DNA from: Septoria linicola
Taxonomy: Eukaryota; Ascomycota; Dothideomycetes; Mycosphaerellales; Mycosphaerellaceae
Reading direction: 5' to 3'
Assembly: GCA_024114885.1 (NCBI GenBank)
Contig: CP099419.1
Span: forward strand, 4,030,001-4,094,000
Length of the DNA: 64,000 nt
Of this stretch, positions 22,461 to 34,510 are shown piece by piece; the stretch's first letter is position 1, and each line of letters starts with the position of its first letter. The position numbers and the translations under genes are program-made. The notes below the pieces were generated by a model. That model did not search any database. It saw only the letters and a list, made by a program, of their open reading frames with translations, and was not told where the DNA came from.

Positions 22461-25400
22461 ATACCTACCTAGTTCTCTACTATTGCACCTAGCATTACTA
22501 GAGTTAGAAGAGGCTACTTAGCCTTCCTACTACCTAGTAATAGAAACTCTACTAAGAGAGAAAGATCTAAGTCTTAGTAATTTCCTAAATACGAGGAATC
22601 CCTATCCCTTAGAGCTAGTCTCCTTACTATAAGAAATTACTCTTCTCTAGAATCCTTAGCTAGTCTAAAGTATTCTACTAATTATTTATTCTATTTACCT
22701 ATTTCTATAATAGACTAAGAGGATAAGAAGAGCTAAAGGATTCTAATCCTAAATAGAACTAACTAGAAGAGATAGTTTAAGCTATAGATAGATAAGCTAG
22801 AAGGAAAGGACTAGTTCTAGGCAATTAGCTAACTAATTATTAGAGAGAACCTATATATAGTTTAGTAGGATACTAGCCTCTAGATATATATTACTTAGAA
22901 TTAATACTTCTTAAAAGACAATATAGTATATAGGTTTAGTATTAGATATAGTATTAGTAAAGATAATAAGATAGAGCTAGAGATATAGTATATTACTATA
23001 CTAGTAGCTAAGATATAGGTAATTCTCTAGAATAAGTATAATAGAGTCCTAAAGTCCTATACTATAGGTCTAATTAAGTAGTTTATTATATTTAGGATAT
23101 TACCTAATAAGATAATTAGAGAAGTATAGAGATACCTTAGAGGCCTAGGTAAGAGGATTACTAAGATTAATCCTTAGGAAGCTTACTACTAGAGCTAAGA
23201 GAAAAGGCTAAAATATCTCCTATAGTCTCTACCTATATTATACTAAGCAGCTAAAGATACTATTATAACCTAACTATCCTTAGATATAGATACTATTCTT
23301 CTTCTACTTAAGTCCTAAGAGGTAAGAGATAATCTAGATAAGATAGATATAGGTTTAGCTATATTCTATTCTAAGTAGCTCTACTAAGGAAAGTCTCTAC
23401 TAATATACTAGCTCTATAAGAAAGGGAAGTACTAGTTAAAAGATTATCCTAACCTCTCTACTACTAAGAAACTATCCTAGTAAAGAAATAGTACTAAGAA
23501 CTAGAAGGACCTTTAGGGATTATTCCTTAGAGAAAAGGCTAGAAGATCCTTTTTACTAAGAAATACTAGATATATTAAGAAAGCTGTCTATAAGTTATTA
23601 TTATATAATAAGCTAAAGAAGGTTATCTAGAGAATAGGCAAGTAGCTTTAAAGGATAGAAAAGTCTAAAAAGCTTCTAAAGAAAGGATTTTTAGCCTAGG
23701 AGTCTAGTTCTAGTTCTAATTCTAGAACTTACTCTAGTTCTAGAAGTAATAATAATTCCCTATTAGAAGATAATAACTAAGATAAGTTAGCCTATTCTAT
23801 AATTAAGGCTAAAGGCAAGTTATTACTCTAAGAATAGCTCTTAGATTCCTATACCTTATCCTATATAACTAACTAACTATCCTTCTTTAGATTAGTAAAG
23901 CTACTAAGGAAGAAAGTATAGATTAAGGTAGGAGAAGAATACCTCTATATAACCTACTCTAGACTAGTATAGATAAAGAGAATCTTAGAAGGAGAAGTTC
24001 TACTTAATAAGATACTATTTATTCCTAATCTTAGAGTAAATCTTATATTATAGGATTAGTTTAGTAAGTAATTTAGAGTCTAGAAGCCTAATTTTACTCT
24101 TACCTCTCTAGATAGCTAAATAGTTATAAAGACCAAGCTAGTTAGAGGTATTCTATTTATTAGTAAGATATTACCTCTCCTATAGGAAAAGTTATATTAC
24201 TTACTATATAATCCTATAGAGGTTAATAATACCTATACTACCCTATTAGAGAAGGATCTAAAATAGTAGGAGCTATAGTATAGAAGATTTATATACTTTA
24301 GAAGAGGGTTACTCTTAAACCTTTATAAAGTTACTAACCTAAAGGAAAGAATTCTAATCTCTAACTAGGAAGAGTATAAGTATAGGATCTATATAATAGG
24401 TAAGATAAAGAAATACCTAAGTAAGTCTATTAAAAGAAGACCTAAAAGACTAGCTCTTATATTAGTAGATATCTATAGACTATTACTATTATTAGTAAAA
24501 GGTTTTATATAGTAGCTTAAGATTATTAATAATTTCTTAAGAAAGAAATAGGCATTTCTACTTAAAGCTAGATTAGATATACTAACTACTCTTTAGAACT
24601 AGAGGATTAAGGTAGAAAGGTAATTAGTAGTACTCCTTAAGTCTATAAGAGCTAATAATACTAGAGAAATCACTACTTTAATTAAATAGTAAGAGAAGGA
24701 CTTTAGAATTACTCTTAAACTAACTAAGGCCTATAATTTACTCTAGAATAGAGTAGTTAAAAGGTCTATCTAAATATTAGAGGCCTCTATTAGAGTAATA
24801 CTTAAAGAAAGTAAGATACCTATTAAGTTTTAGCTAGAAGCTCTTAAAGTATAGGTATATATAAGGAACAAGCTCCTAAATAGACCTAATATTAAGAGAT
24901 TCAAGCTCTTATCTAATAAAGCTTTTAATAGGATTAAACTAATAGTCTCCTACCTTAAAGTATAGGGATATAGAGCTATAATATATATAGATACAAGAGT
25001 ATAGCCTTAGTAGGTAAAGAGTAACAAACTAATAAATAGAGGAAAGGATACTATATTTATTAGATACTATAATAATATAGTAAAGGTATAGAAGTTCTAG
25101 GAGCTAGATATAAAGGCTATTAAGTAGTATACTAATATAATCTTCTTTAAAAATAAGCTAGGTAGAGAATTAGACTTAAATATTAAAATTAAGAATCTCT
25201 CTAGTTTAGCTCTAGAAAGAAGACCTATTAGAAGGCTAAGAACTATTAGCTAGCCTACTCTATAAGCTAGTAGGAGTACTCTAGGTACTCCTAGTCTAAG
25301 CTAGTAGAAGCCTCCTCTTCTCTAGCTATTAGTATAGGTTTAGGAAAGAAAGAAACTCTTTATATAACTTCTACCTCTACTAGAAGATATAGGAGAGTAT

Positions 25401-26492
25401 AGAAAATTCCTAGACTAAGAGAAAGTTAAGAAAGAATCTAAGAATTCTACCTAAGAAACTATAGAGGTAGATTAGGAGTAGATAGCTCTAAGGTAAACTC
25501 TTAGGAAGAGGAAAGTATTCTAAGAACTTAATAGATTTAACTAGAAGCTAAAGCTAATTAAGCTTAAGCTAGATTAGAATAGTTAGCTAGATAAGGAAAT
25601 GCTCCTAGAGTATTAGGCTTTCTTCTTAGCTATAAGCTCTATTAACCTAGGTATCCTATAGAACCTAGAATTCTTAAAGGAAGTTAAAGAGATTATATTC
25701 TTAGCTACTAAAGAAGTAGGAATATATAAATAAGAGGTTCTAATCCTAAGGAACTATAAGGAAGTAGTAAGTAATCCTAAATAAGGTTATCTCTAGTAAG
25801 AAGCTATTTAGAAGAAGCTAGATATACTTATAAGTAATAATACCTAGACTATAGTAGTCTTACTAAAAGGGGCTAACTTAGTTACCTTAAGATAGGTCTT
25901 TAATATTAAGAGAAAGCTTAGTAGAGCTATTAAAAAGTTTAAGGTAAGACTAGTTATAAGAGGGTTCTCCTAAAAGTATAGAGTAGACTATATAGAAACT
26001 TTTGCCTCTATAGTTAGGTAGGATACTCTAAGATGATTTATAGCTATAGTCTATAAGAAGGACCTAGTTCTATACTAAGTAGATATAAATAATATATATA
26101 TAGAGAGTACTCTATATAAGGACATCTATATAATCCTACTACTAGGTATTAACCTACTAACTAGTATAGTCTTATAAGTTCTAAAGAGTCTCTATAGGCT
26201 AAAGCAAGCTATAAGAGACTAGAATCAGCTATATATATTAAAGCTAAAAGGAATAGAGTTTAGATAATTAGAAGTAGACCTATATCTTCTAATCTATAAG
26301 AAAAGGAAAGACCTAATAATCCTAATCTATATTAATAACATACCTATTACTATAAAGAGACTAGAAGATATCCTCTAGTTTAAAGACTAACTTAGTAAGG
26401 TCTTTAAGATCAAAGATCTTAGAGAACTAGATAAGATTCTTAGAATAAGACTAATAAGAAACAGATAGTAAGGCTAGCTAAAACTTAACTAG
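22461..26492 (+). pseudogene. Cop-2 polyprotein, Gag through RT (split by Gyp-1)
   Basis: Gag runs from a decayed ATG (ATA at 22461) to the zinc knuckle near 23380-23450, where Cys and His positions now read Tyr. The integrase region spans about 24250-25200 (including an HFGRGLL-type pre-integrase stretch and LEALKVQVYIRNKL). RT is at about 25900-26480 (KVRLVIRGFS, VDINNIYIES, LKQAIRD). The YVDD box reads Y-I-N-N at 26328-26339, exactly the TpG to TpA product of TAT GTT GAT GAC. The frame resumes at 42735 with the end of RT and RNase H. Confidence 0.92.
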
Positions 26493-26772
26493 TAATAGAT
26501 AATAACTACCCTAACACTAACCCTCTAGGCAGGTATAAGAGCGGTCGCTATAGAACAAGACCTGTTCGGAGAGTAATAGTCTTGTAATACGTTAATTAAA
26601 CGGTAGTAACGAGCTTAAAATAGTAGCCCTAGGACTAAGAGCCTTATACTAGGACCGTAGGATATTGAATTAATCAAGTAGAGTAAACATTGCTATCTTA
26701 GAAACGAGCTACTACCTTGCTTTTGTACTAAAACTGCTAAGTACGGTATGTAGGTAGGCCTTTACCTTACTA
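26493..26772 (-). repeat. Gyp-1 3' LTR
   Basis: A 280 bp LTR. Next to it, at 26774-26786, lies the polypurine tract (aaggaagggagga on the minus strand) that primes plus-strand synthesis in LTR elements. Confidence 0.95.
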
Positions 26773-26895
26773 ATCCTCCCTTCCTTAGTATCTAACTAGA
26801 TACCTAACTACTCGTAGATCTTACTTAGAATTACTTAAAACCAGCTAGTTTTTCTATTAAAGTCTATTAAACTTTCAATTAGAGGCCTATTAAAT

Positions 26896-26918
26896 AGTTA
26901 CCTTTTCTAACGATAACT
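26896..26918. repeat. P4 near-palindrome after ORF3 (Gyp-1)
   Basis: Arms agttacctttt and cgataact lie 15 bp beyond the ORF3 stop codon. The same site in Gyp-2 is at 61971-61993. Confidence 0.8.
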
Positions 26919-29119
26919 ACTAAAAACACCTTCTTAGATCTGATTATTATTCGCTAGACGCTACTCTTCTACTATATCCTTAGGGATCTCCTTAGGAGTA
27001 GCCTCTCTCTTCTTCGATACTAATACTTCTAAGTTACTATCTACGCTTATAAAGCTAGCTTTACTAAACACCTACTCCTTAATATCTATAGCTATAGCGT
27101 AGGTAGTATCGAATTAAGCTTCAGCCGTAGTCTACTACTTAGCTATATAGACCTTAAACTCCTCCTTACTTATACTAAAGAGCTTCTTTATTTCTATACT
27201 TACTACCTAATCTGCCTATAGAACTCGGCCTACTAAGGCGTCGGAAATCGGGCCTAGGCCGGTTAATAGTACCTTTATAGCGAAAGGCTTTATCGCTCGT
27301 ATAGGGTATATAGTACTAGAAGCTATAAAGGGTATCCGCTCGCGGTAGAGATATACGCTATAGATCGTAGGAACGTTAACGTAGTTACTATTAGGTAGCT
27401 TATCTAACGTACGACTATTAGGGTAGGCTAGAAACACTATCGGAATCATACGATACTCTTCGCCTATACGAGTATACTACTAAGGGATATAGGGGTACGA
27501 AATAACTAGCGAGCCCGTATTAGTATAAGGATTCTTCTAACTAAGCTTAAGATTAGCTTTTATTTCGTTAGTAATTACTAGAGATATAGTCTCGACGAAG
27601 CCTATACTATAGCTTTACTTATTAGCGATAATACGCCTCGCTAGCTACTTCGCCTCCTTAGGGTTAAAGAGCCCGTTACTAATCGTGTCCGAGGTTAGTA
27701 AAAGTCGTCCTCTATCGCTAGTATCGTCTAGAGAGATCGTAAACTAAACCTGATTAAGGCCCTTCTCCTTAAGTAGTATATTCTCGTTCAAGGCGATATA
27801 CTAGAAGCCGTTAGGGTAGTTAGAACTAGCCTTATCGTCGAAGATATAAAAGGTAGCGGATAGGTAGGCTACGTACTTAATAGTCGTACACGGAGTAGTA
27901 ACTAGCTAGTATAGCTATAGTAAAGGATATTAGCGAAGAAGCTATTAGGACAGCGAGTACTATATACCGCGAGACTAACTATACTAACTAATAGCCGTGT
28001 TATACTATCGATATACTATAAACTTATACCGTATAGCTTCGAGTAAAGAGTCTAGGATCTAAAATAGGCCTCTAGTAGAAGGAGAACAAAATAGGAAGCT
28101 GTAATCGGTCTAGGTACCCTTATTACTATCGTAGTCTAAGAGCTCTCAAGCCCTCTAATAGACGTTAGAAGTAACCTTTAAGTCTACTTCGGTTACTACG
28201 AACTAAAAGGGTCCGAGATAGCTTCCTCCTACTTTGTATATTAGAGTATTAATATCGTCCTCTAGTTCCTAAGTATTAGTACCCTTCTTACTACGACGAG
28301 GGCGTCCTACTAGCTTAGGGAAGAAAGTATTCGCTTCTAGCTTAAACTACGTCCGGTTTTAAGTATTCTAGGCGATAAGAGCTTAGAGATCGGCTATACT
28401 ACCTATCTAAATAATACGCTAGTAGAGGGTATACGTTATATTAGCTGTCTTCGGTAGCTTTAAACCTATAGTATCACCTATCTTAGTTATATATTCTTTA
28501 TAAAGAGGCTAGCTAAGGTACGGAAGAACATCGATTAAAGCGTAGCTCTTAGCTACCTTCTTCTTCTCCTAGATATTATCGACTTCTTTAAGAGCTCTAC
28601 TAACGATTATATAGTAGTAGACTTCGGAGGTAATACTATCCTTTATATAAGCCTAGTAACGTAGATTAGGCTCCGAGTCGCTCTCTAGCTTAATTCTACT
28701 ATTATCTTCTAGTACGATTAGCGATAGGCGTTACGGACCTAGTAGCGGCTCCGTCGTAGGCAAAACTTAATCTTATATAAGATCGCTATTACCTAAAGTG
28801 CTCAGTATAGGAGAAGTTTCGATTAAGGTAATAATAGTTTCTCTAGCACGAATTCTAGTAAGCCTCCTACTCTTATAAAGGACAGGCGTAGGCTTCTTCG
28901 TAGAGCTTAGCGTTAACTTCTCTAACTAAGCTTTTAGCCTCTATATAGTACTAGGCGATATAGTATCTCTAAGGCGAGGCTCTAGGGTCGTAAGTAAACT
29001 ACCTTCTCCTTCTCCTTCTTAACTAGAGCTTCGAGTAGGACTAGATAAGGATAGGCTCTTAGACGTAGAGGAAGAGGGACGTTTATTAGATCTTAGGTTT
29101 CTAGGAGGAGGTAATAGTC

Positions 29120-29124
29120 TATAG
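29120..29124. other. target-site duplication tatag, left copy (Cop-3)
   Basis: It is repeated at 32125-32129. The uninterrupted sequence is in Gyp-2 near 51500. Confidence 0.93.
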
Positions 29125-29178
29125 TGTTAAAAGTGGAGGGCGTTTATAGATACTATATAATGTCAAGGAGGGTATAGC
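29125..29178 (-). repeat. Cop-3 truncated 3' LTR
   Basis: Only the outer 54 bp remain (tgttaaaagtggagg...), followed by the deletion junction. Confidence 0.85.
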
Positions 29179-31649
29179 CTATTAAAAGCTTCATTAGGTA
29201 AGAGCTTGAATCCCTTAACATCAGGTCTATTTAGAAGCTTGTTCCTTATATACACCTATACTTTAAGGGCTTCTAGCTAAAACTTAATAGGTATCTTGCT
29301 TTCTTTAAGCATTGCTCTAATAGAGGCCTCTAATGTTTAGATAGACCTCTCAACTACTCTATTCTAGAGTGAATTGTAGGCCTTAGTTAGCTTAAGGGTG
29401 ATTCTAAAGTCCTTCTCCTACTGTTTGATTAAAGTAGTAATCTCTCTAGCATTGTTAGCCCTTATAGACTTAAGGAGTGCTACTAACTACCTTTCTACCT
29501 TAATCCTCCAGTTCTAAAGAGCAGTTAGTGCATCTAATCTGGCCTTAAGTAGAAATGCCTATTTCTTTCTTAAGAAGTTGTTAACAATCTCAAGCCACTA
29601 TATAAAACCTTTTACTAATAATAGTAATAGTCCACAGATATCCACTAATATAAGGGCTAATCTTTCAGGTCTTCTCTTAATAGACTTACCTAGGTGTTTC
29701 TTTATCTTGCCTATTATACAGATCTTACACTTATACTCTTCCTAGTTAGGAATTAGAATTCTTTCCTTTAGGTTAGTAACTTTGTAAAGGTTTGAGAGTA
29801 ACCCTCTTCCAAAGTGTGCAAATCTTCTATACTATAGCTCCTACTGTTTCAGATCCTTCTCTAATAGGGCAGTATAGGCATTGTTAACCTCTATAGGATT
29901 ATATAGTAAGTAATATAACTTTTCTTGTAGGAGAGGTAATATCTTACTAATAAATAAAACACCTCTAACTAGCTTGGTCTTTACAACTGTTTAGCTATCT
30001 AGAGAGGTGAGAGTGAAATTAGGCTTCTAGACTCTAAATTGCTTACTAAACTAATCCTATAACACAAGATTTACTCCAAGATTAGGAACAAATAGTACCC
30101 TATTAAGTAGAACTTCTCCTCCTAAGATTCCCTTTATCTATACTAGTCTAGAGTAGGTTACATAGAGGTATCCTCCTCCTACCTTGATCTATACTTTCTT
30201 CCTTAGTAGCTTTACTAATCTAAAGAAGGACAGTTAGTTAGTTATATAGGATAAGGTATAGGAATCTAAGAGCTATTCTTAGGGTAACAACTTACCTTTA
30301 GCCTCAATTATAGAATAGGCCAACTTATCTTAGTTATTATCTTCTAATAGGGAATTATTATTACTTCCAGAACTAGAGTAAGTTCTAGAATCAGAACTAG
30401 AACTAGACTCCTAGGCTGAAAATCCTTTCTTTAGAAGCTTTCTAGACTTTTCTATCCTTTGAAGCTACTTACCCATTTTCTAGACAACCTTCTTTAGCTC
30501 ATTATATAATAATAACTTGTAGACAGCTTTCTTAATATGTCTAGTATTCCTTAGTAAAGAGGATCTTCTAACTCTCCCTCTAAGGAATAATCCCTAAGGG
30601 TCCTTCTAGTTCTTAGTACTGTTTCTCTACTAGGACAGTTTCTTGGTAGTAGGGAGGTTAGGACAATCCTTCAACTAGTGCTTCCCTTTCTTATAGAGCT
30701 AGTACATTAGTAGGGACTTTCCTTAGTAGGGCTGCCTAGAATAGAATACAGCCAGACCTATGTCTATCTTGTCTAGATTATCTCTTACCTCTTAGGACTC
30801 AAGTAGAAGGAGAACAGTGTCTATATCTAAGGATAGTTAGGTCATAATAGCATCCTTAGCTACTTAGTATAATATAGGTAGGGACTGTAGGAGATGTTTT
30901 AGCCTTTTCTCTTAGCTCTAGTAGTAGGCTTCCTAAGGATTAATCTTAGTAATCCTCTTGCCTAGGCCTCTAAGGTGTCTCTATGCTTCCCTAATTGTCT
31001 TATTAGGTAACATCCTAAATATAATAAACTGCTTAATCAGACCTATAGTATAGGACTTTAGGACTCTGTTATACTTGTTCTAGAGAATCACCTACATCTT
31101 AGCTACTAGTATAGTAACATACTATGTCTCTAGCTCTATCTTATTATCTTTACTAATACTGTATCTAATACTGAACCTGCATACTATATTGTCTTTTAAG
31201 AAGTATTGATTCTAAGTAATATACATCTGAAGACTAGTGTCCTACTAAACTATACATAGGTTCCCTCTAACAATCAGTTAGCTAATTGCCTAGAACTGGT
31301 CCTTTCCTTCTAGCTTATCTATCTATAGCTTGAACTATCTCTTCTAGTTAGTTCTGTCTAGGATTAGAATCCTTTAGCTCTTCTTGTCCTCTTGGTCTAT
31401 TATAGAAATAGGTGAATAGAATGAATGATTAGTAGAATGCTTCAGACTAGCTAAGGATTCTAGAGAAGGGTAATTTCTTATAGTAGGGAGACTAGCTCTA
31501 AGGGATAGGGATTCCTCGTATTTAGGAAATTACTAAGACTTAGATCTTTCTCTCTTAGTAGAGTTTCTGTTACTAGGTAGTAGGAAGGCCAAGTAGCCTC
31601 TTCTAACTCTAGTAATACTAGGTGCAATAGTAGAGAACTAGGTAGGTAT
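29179..31649 (-). pseudogene. Cop-3 Gag and partial integrase
   Basis: This is the best-preserved Copia Gag in the window. Reading from 31649 it gives NHSFYSPISIIDQEDKK and IGLIKQFIIFRMLPNKTIRE. The zinc knuckle near 30680 keeps its His and last Cys (KKGKH...LKDC), while two Cys still read Tyr. The frame then runs into integrase and stops at the deletion junction. RT and RNase H are absent, so the element could only have moved with help. TAG/TAA in place of Gln shows that it too has passed through RIP. Confidence 0.87.
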
Positions 31650-31846
31650 TAATAAAGTAGAAACACACTACTATCTTATAGAGATCTTTACTAACTTGTA
31701 TACTACTAGGTGTAAACTAGCTTCGTTAGTAATATAGTTAGGGAAACTTCTAGGCCCTAAATGTTTTCTATAAACTGTAAAAGATACAAGTAACCTGTAC
31801 TAACATAGGTTGCTCCTATTTAGTATATAAACCCGGGCTTATAACC

Positions 31847-32124
31847 TGTTAAAAGTGGAGGGCGTTTATAGATACCACACAATGTCAAGGAGGGTATAGC
31901 GTAGTAAAGAAGAATAGGGGATCAATCTTGAACTGACTTATATACATAGTATAGTAGTAATATGCTAGGAACCAAATACAAAGTTGATTAAGTTAGTTAT
32001 CTAAGAAGAGAAGAGAGAGAAGCAAGATATACCTCTTGCTAAGCCTTAGGTGGATGCCTTAGGCATCTAGAACCATGCTTAGAAGTCTATATCCAGACTA
32101 ACTATCTGGGATATATTCTTAATA
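31847..32124 (-). repeat. Cop-3 5' LTR and adjoining primer site
   Basis: A 278 bp LTR ending ...cttaata. The primer site at 31829-31846 (minus strand ggttataagcccggg) is one base off the complement of the tRNA-iMet anticodon arm. Confidence 0.93.
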
Positions 32125-33070
32125 TATAGGACATTAACGGCTGTTTCTCTACTACCGAGAACACGTAGGTCGGTTCTTCGAAGGTCTCTTCTTTAGTAAG
32201 CTTGACTATAAATCTATACTAATCAAGTCTATAGCCCGCCTCTAGGCGCGCTTCCTTTATCTTATAGCTAAACACGTCGACCTATAAGAGCTCTTCCTTG
32301 AACTTGTTCTAGTAGCGTCTCCTATCTAAGTTCGTATTAATAAAGCCTAAGCTCTACGAGCTAGGAGTCTTCTTACTTCTCTATAGCTGAAAATACTAGC
32401 TACGAGAGAATATATTCGCTACTTACTAATAGAAACGATCTTACTTTTACTACGCCGAGAAGACCTAGTCTTTAGGCTCGCTCTCTTTAAAGACGCCTTT
32501 ATACTTATTTAACTATTAGCGAAGGTTCCTAAGTATTTCTTTATCGTATAGGACTTAGTTAAGGAAGAGGAAGTTTTACTCGTACCTAAACTCTATACGT
32601 AGCTACTACTAAATCAAGTTTCTCTCCTTTACTAAGTCTCGGCCTTCTTAGCGTATCTTCTTTATATTATCGCGTTTTACGCTCTACGCGTTAAGGTACT
32701 TTAGTAAAATCTTAGTAGAGAGGCGTTTAAAGAAGTTAAACACGCCGATCTTTATCTTGTCGTTTGCTTCCTCGACTTACTTAAGTACTAAGTCGACGCT
32801 CTCCTCTTAGTCTTATAGTGTCTCTAGCGATAGAATAGCTTTAGTAGTATTGTCAAGGTTCGTTATACTAGTAAGAGGTCCGCTTAAGGCCTAGAAACTA
32901 ACGAGCGAGCCTTCGCGATTAGTGCGAGCGAGCGCTATACCTTATATAGAACTTAAAGAAGCTATCTTTCGTCGTTTCTTTAGAGACTCTTATCTAAGTA
33001 GTTCTTATATAGGACTTCGAATAAGCGAGGTAGAAGGCGAAAGCGCCGGTCTTAATAGCTTAGGCGTCAA

Positions 33071-33467
33071 AGAACGCTAGAAAGAGGAAGTCTTGTTCTT
33101 TATACGCGATAGAGAAAGAGAACGTCTTTAAATAGTCGTGTTAGTAGCTTAGAGCGACATAAAGCGCGTAACTAGTAATAAGTAACTTGAATAGTAAGGA
33201 GGGTCGGGCGCGTAACCGGTTATAGAGTTTTCTATTATATTAGTTACTACTTACGTGTACAAACAGCTGTATAGCGTTACTAGGTAGTAACGAAAGATAA
33301 GAATCGAACTTAATAGAAGCAAGGCTCTATAGTAACTAATTAATAGTTAATAAGGAAGAAGAGATCGTTTAGAGCGTAAAAGTAGTCTAATTATATACCT
33401 TATCGTAGTAGCGTAACTACCGTTAGGATCAAGGGTCTATACGTAGGGCTTAGTTACGTAAGGTTTT
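33071..33467 (-). other. Gyp-1 spacer between P3 and ORF3
   Basis: About 400 bases without a convincing frame. It could be the untranslated leader of ORF3. Confidence 0.5.
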
Positions 33468-33490
33468 AGTTATCGTTTAAAAAGATAACT
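33468..33490. repeat. P3 near-palindrome between pol and ORF3 (Gyp-1)
   Basis: Arms agttatcgttt and aaagataact. The same site in Gyp-2 is 50125-50147. Confidence 0.82.
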
Positions 33491-34510
33491 AAAAGTTCAC
33501 TTTACCTTAACGCTTCTATAGCCGTCGTATACTACTAACGCTACTACTAACTACTATAGTATGTACCTTACTATCGCTAATAAGGACTAAGACTTAGATA
33601 CTATCGTCGTTACCTCTACTAACTTAAAAGAGCCTTATTTTTCGTATACCTAGTCGACTTACTAGATCGCGCTTTCCGTATCGTAAGAGACTACTAGCGC
33701 TATAATCAATAGCTAGAAAGGAGCTATTAGAGCCGTTATTACTAATAATTCAAGCTTCTCTAGTCTTATATAGGCTAAAAAACTTTAAACTTTAAGAATT
33801 CTCTACTAGAAACTAATATTTTTAGCGACTCCTTTAGCTAGGCGAAAATTAGCGACAAAAAGACCTTTAGGATAGAAAACCCTTATCTCTCTTCTTCGAT
33901 TAGCGATAGGAAAGGGCTCTAGGAAGGCAGATTATAGTACTAACCTTAGAAATCGTTAGTAGAAAAGAGCTTTAGGAGTATAGGTCTAGCTTAGATTTTT
34001 AAGACCTATTAGTAGAAAGTAGCTCGGGACAGCTAACTTTTATAGCGATAGTAGGCTCGGGACTTAGAAAAAGGAGTAGGATAGTAGGTTAGCTATTAGA
34101 TATAGAATCTATATTTAAAAGTTAGGCTTAGGAGAGTAACTAGCTATATAGATACTTATCTTAGCTATAGAAAACAGCGTCGGGACAGTTAGGATTAGCT
34201 AGATTTCTACTAATCTAGTAAAAGAGGAGCTTAGGAAGCTTAGATTAGAGCTCGATAATAGCTCTAGGAATAAAAGAAGTGCTTAGGACAGCTAAGATTT
34301 AGCTAGATTTATACTAGTCTAGTAAATTATAAGCTTAAGAAGCTCTGATTAGAGCTTAATAGTAGCTTTAGAACTAAGAGAAGTGCTTAGGAAGGTTAGA
34401 TTAGAGCTCGATAGTAGCTCTAGGAACAAAAGAAGCGCTTAGAATAGTACGATCTTAGGAAGATTAGCTCTTTTATAGTAGAGGCTAGGCTTTAGTAGCT
34501 AGATCTTAGC
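33491..34510 (-). other. Gyp-1 pol-ORF3 spacer with ~105 bp repeats
   Basis: Non-coding as far as I can read. At about 34160-34450 it holds roughly two and a half diverged copies of a 105 bp unit. The anchor ctcgataatagctctagg recurs near 34251, 34355 and 34407. The mirror region in Gyp-2 is 49160-49445. Confidence 0.65.

Larger units (their letters stand above)
29125..32124 (-). mobile_element. Cop-3, Copia deletion derivative, youngest insertion
   Basis: A 3000 bp element flanked by 5 bp duplications. It has an intact 5' LTR (31847-32124) and primer site, Gag and part of integrase. Everything from integrase to most of the 3' LTR is missing. At about 29178 the first 54 bp of the 3' LTR join directly to integrase sequence that sits near 13420 in Cop-1. 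CpA and TpG are clearly more frequent than in Cop-1 and Cop-2, so it has seen the least RIP. Confidence 0.94.
26934..33070 (-). pseudogene. Gyp-1 ORF3, unrecognised ~1043 aa protein (split by Cop-3)
   Basis: A third long frame lies between pol and the 3' LTR, on the same strand. It runs from about 33070 (TTG at the likely start; the ATG is not certain) to TAA 26936-26934. Cop-3 interrupts it. Without Cop-3 the frame is 3132 bases, exactly 1044 codons, and Gyp-2 gives 3147. The N-terminus has a Lys/Arg cluster (LKKRRKIASLSS) like a nuclear localisation signal. The middle has LVGRPRRSKKS (read in Gyp-2), an AT-hook-like GRP core. The C-terminal part includes VFLAYPNSRTLDKLPNSNYV. I see no membrane segment and no family I recognise, so an envelope protein looks unlikely. 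A DNA- or chromatin-binding role is only inferred from the basic motifs. Confidence 0.75.

Noticed and set aside
26934..33070. Envelope gene for ORF3, making the element an errantivirus-like retrovirus
   Set aside because: I see no signal peptide, membrane segment or cysteine-rich ectodomain, while basic DNA-binding-like motifs are present.
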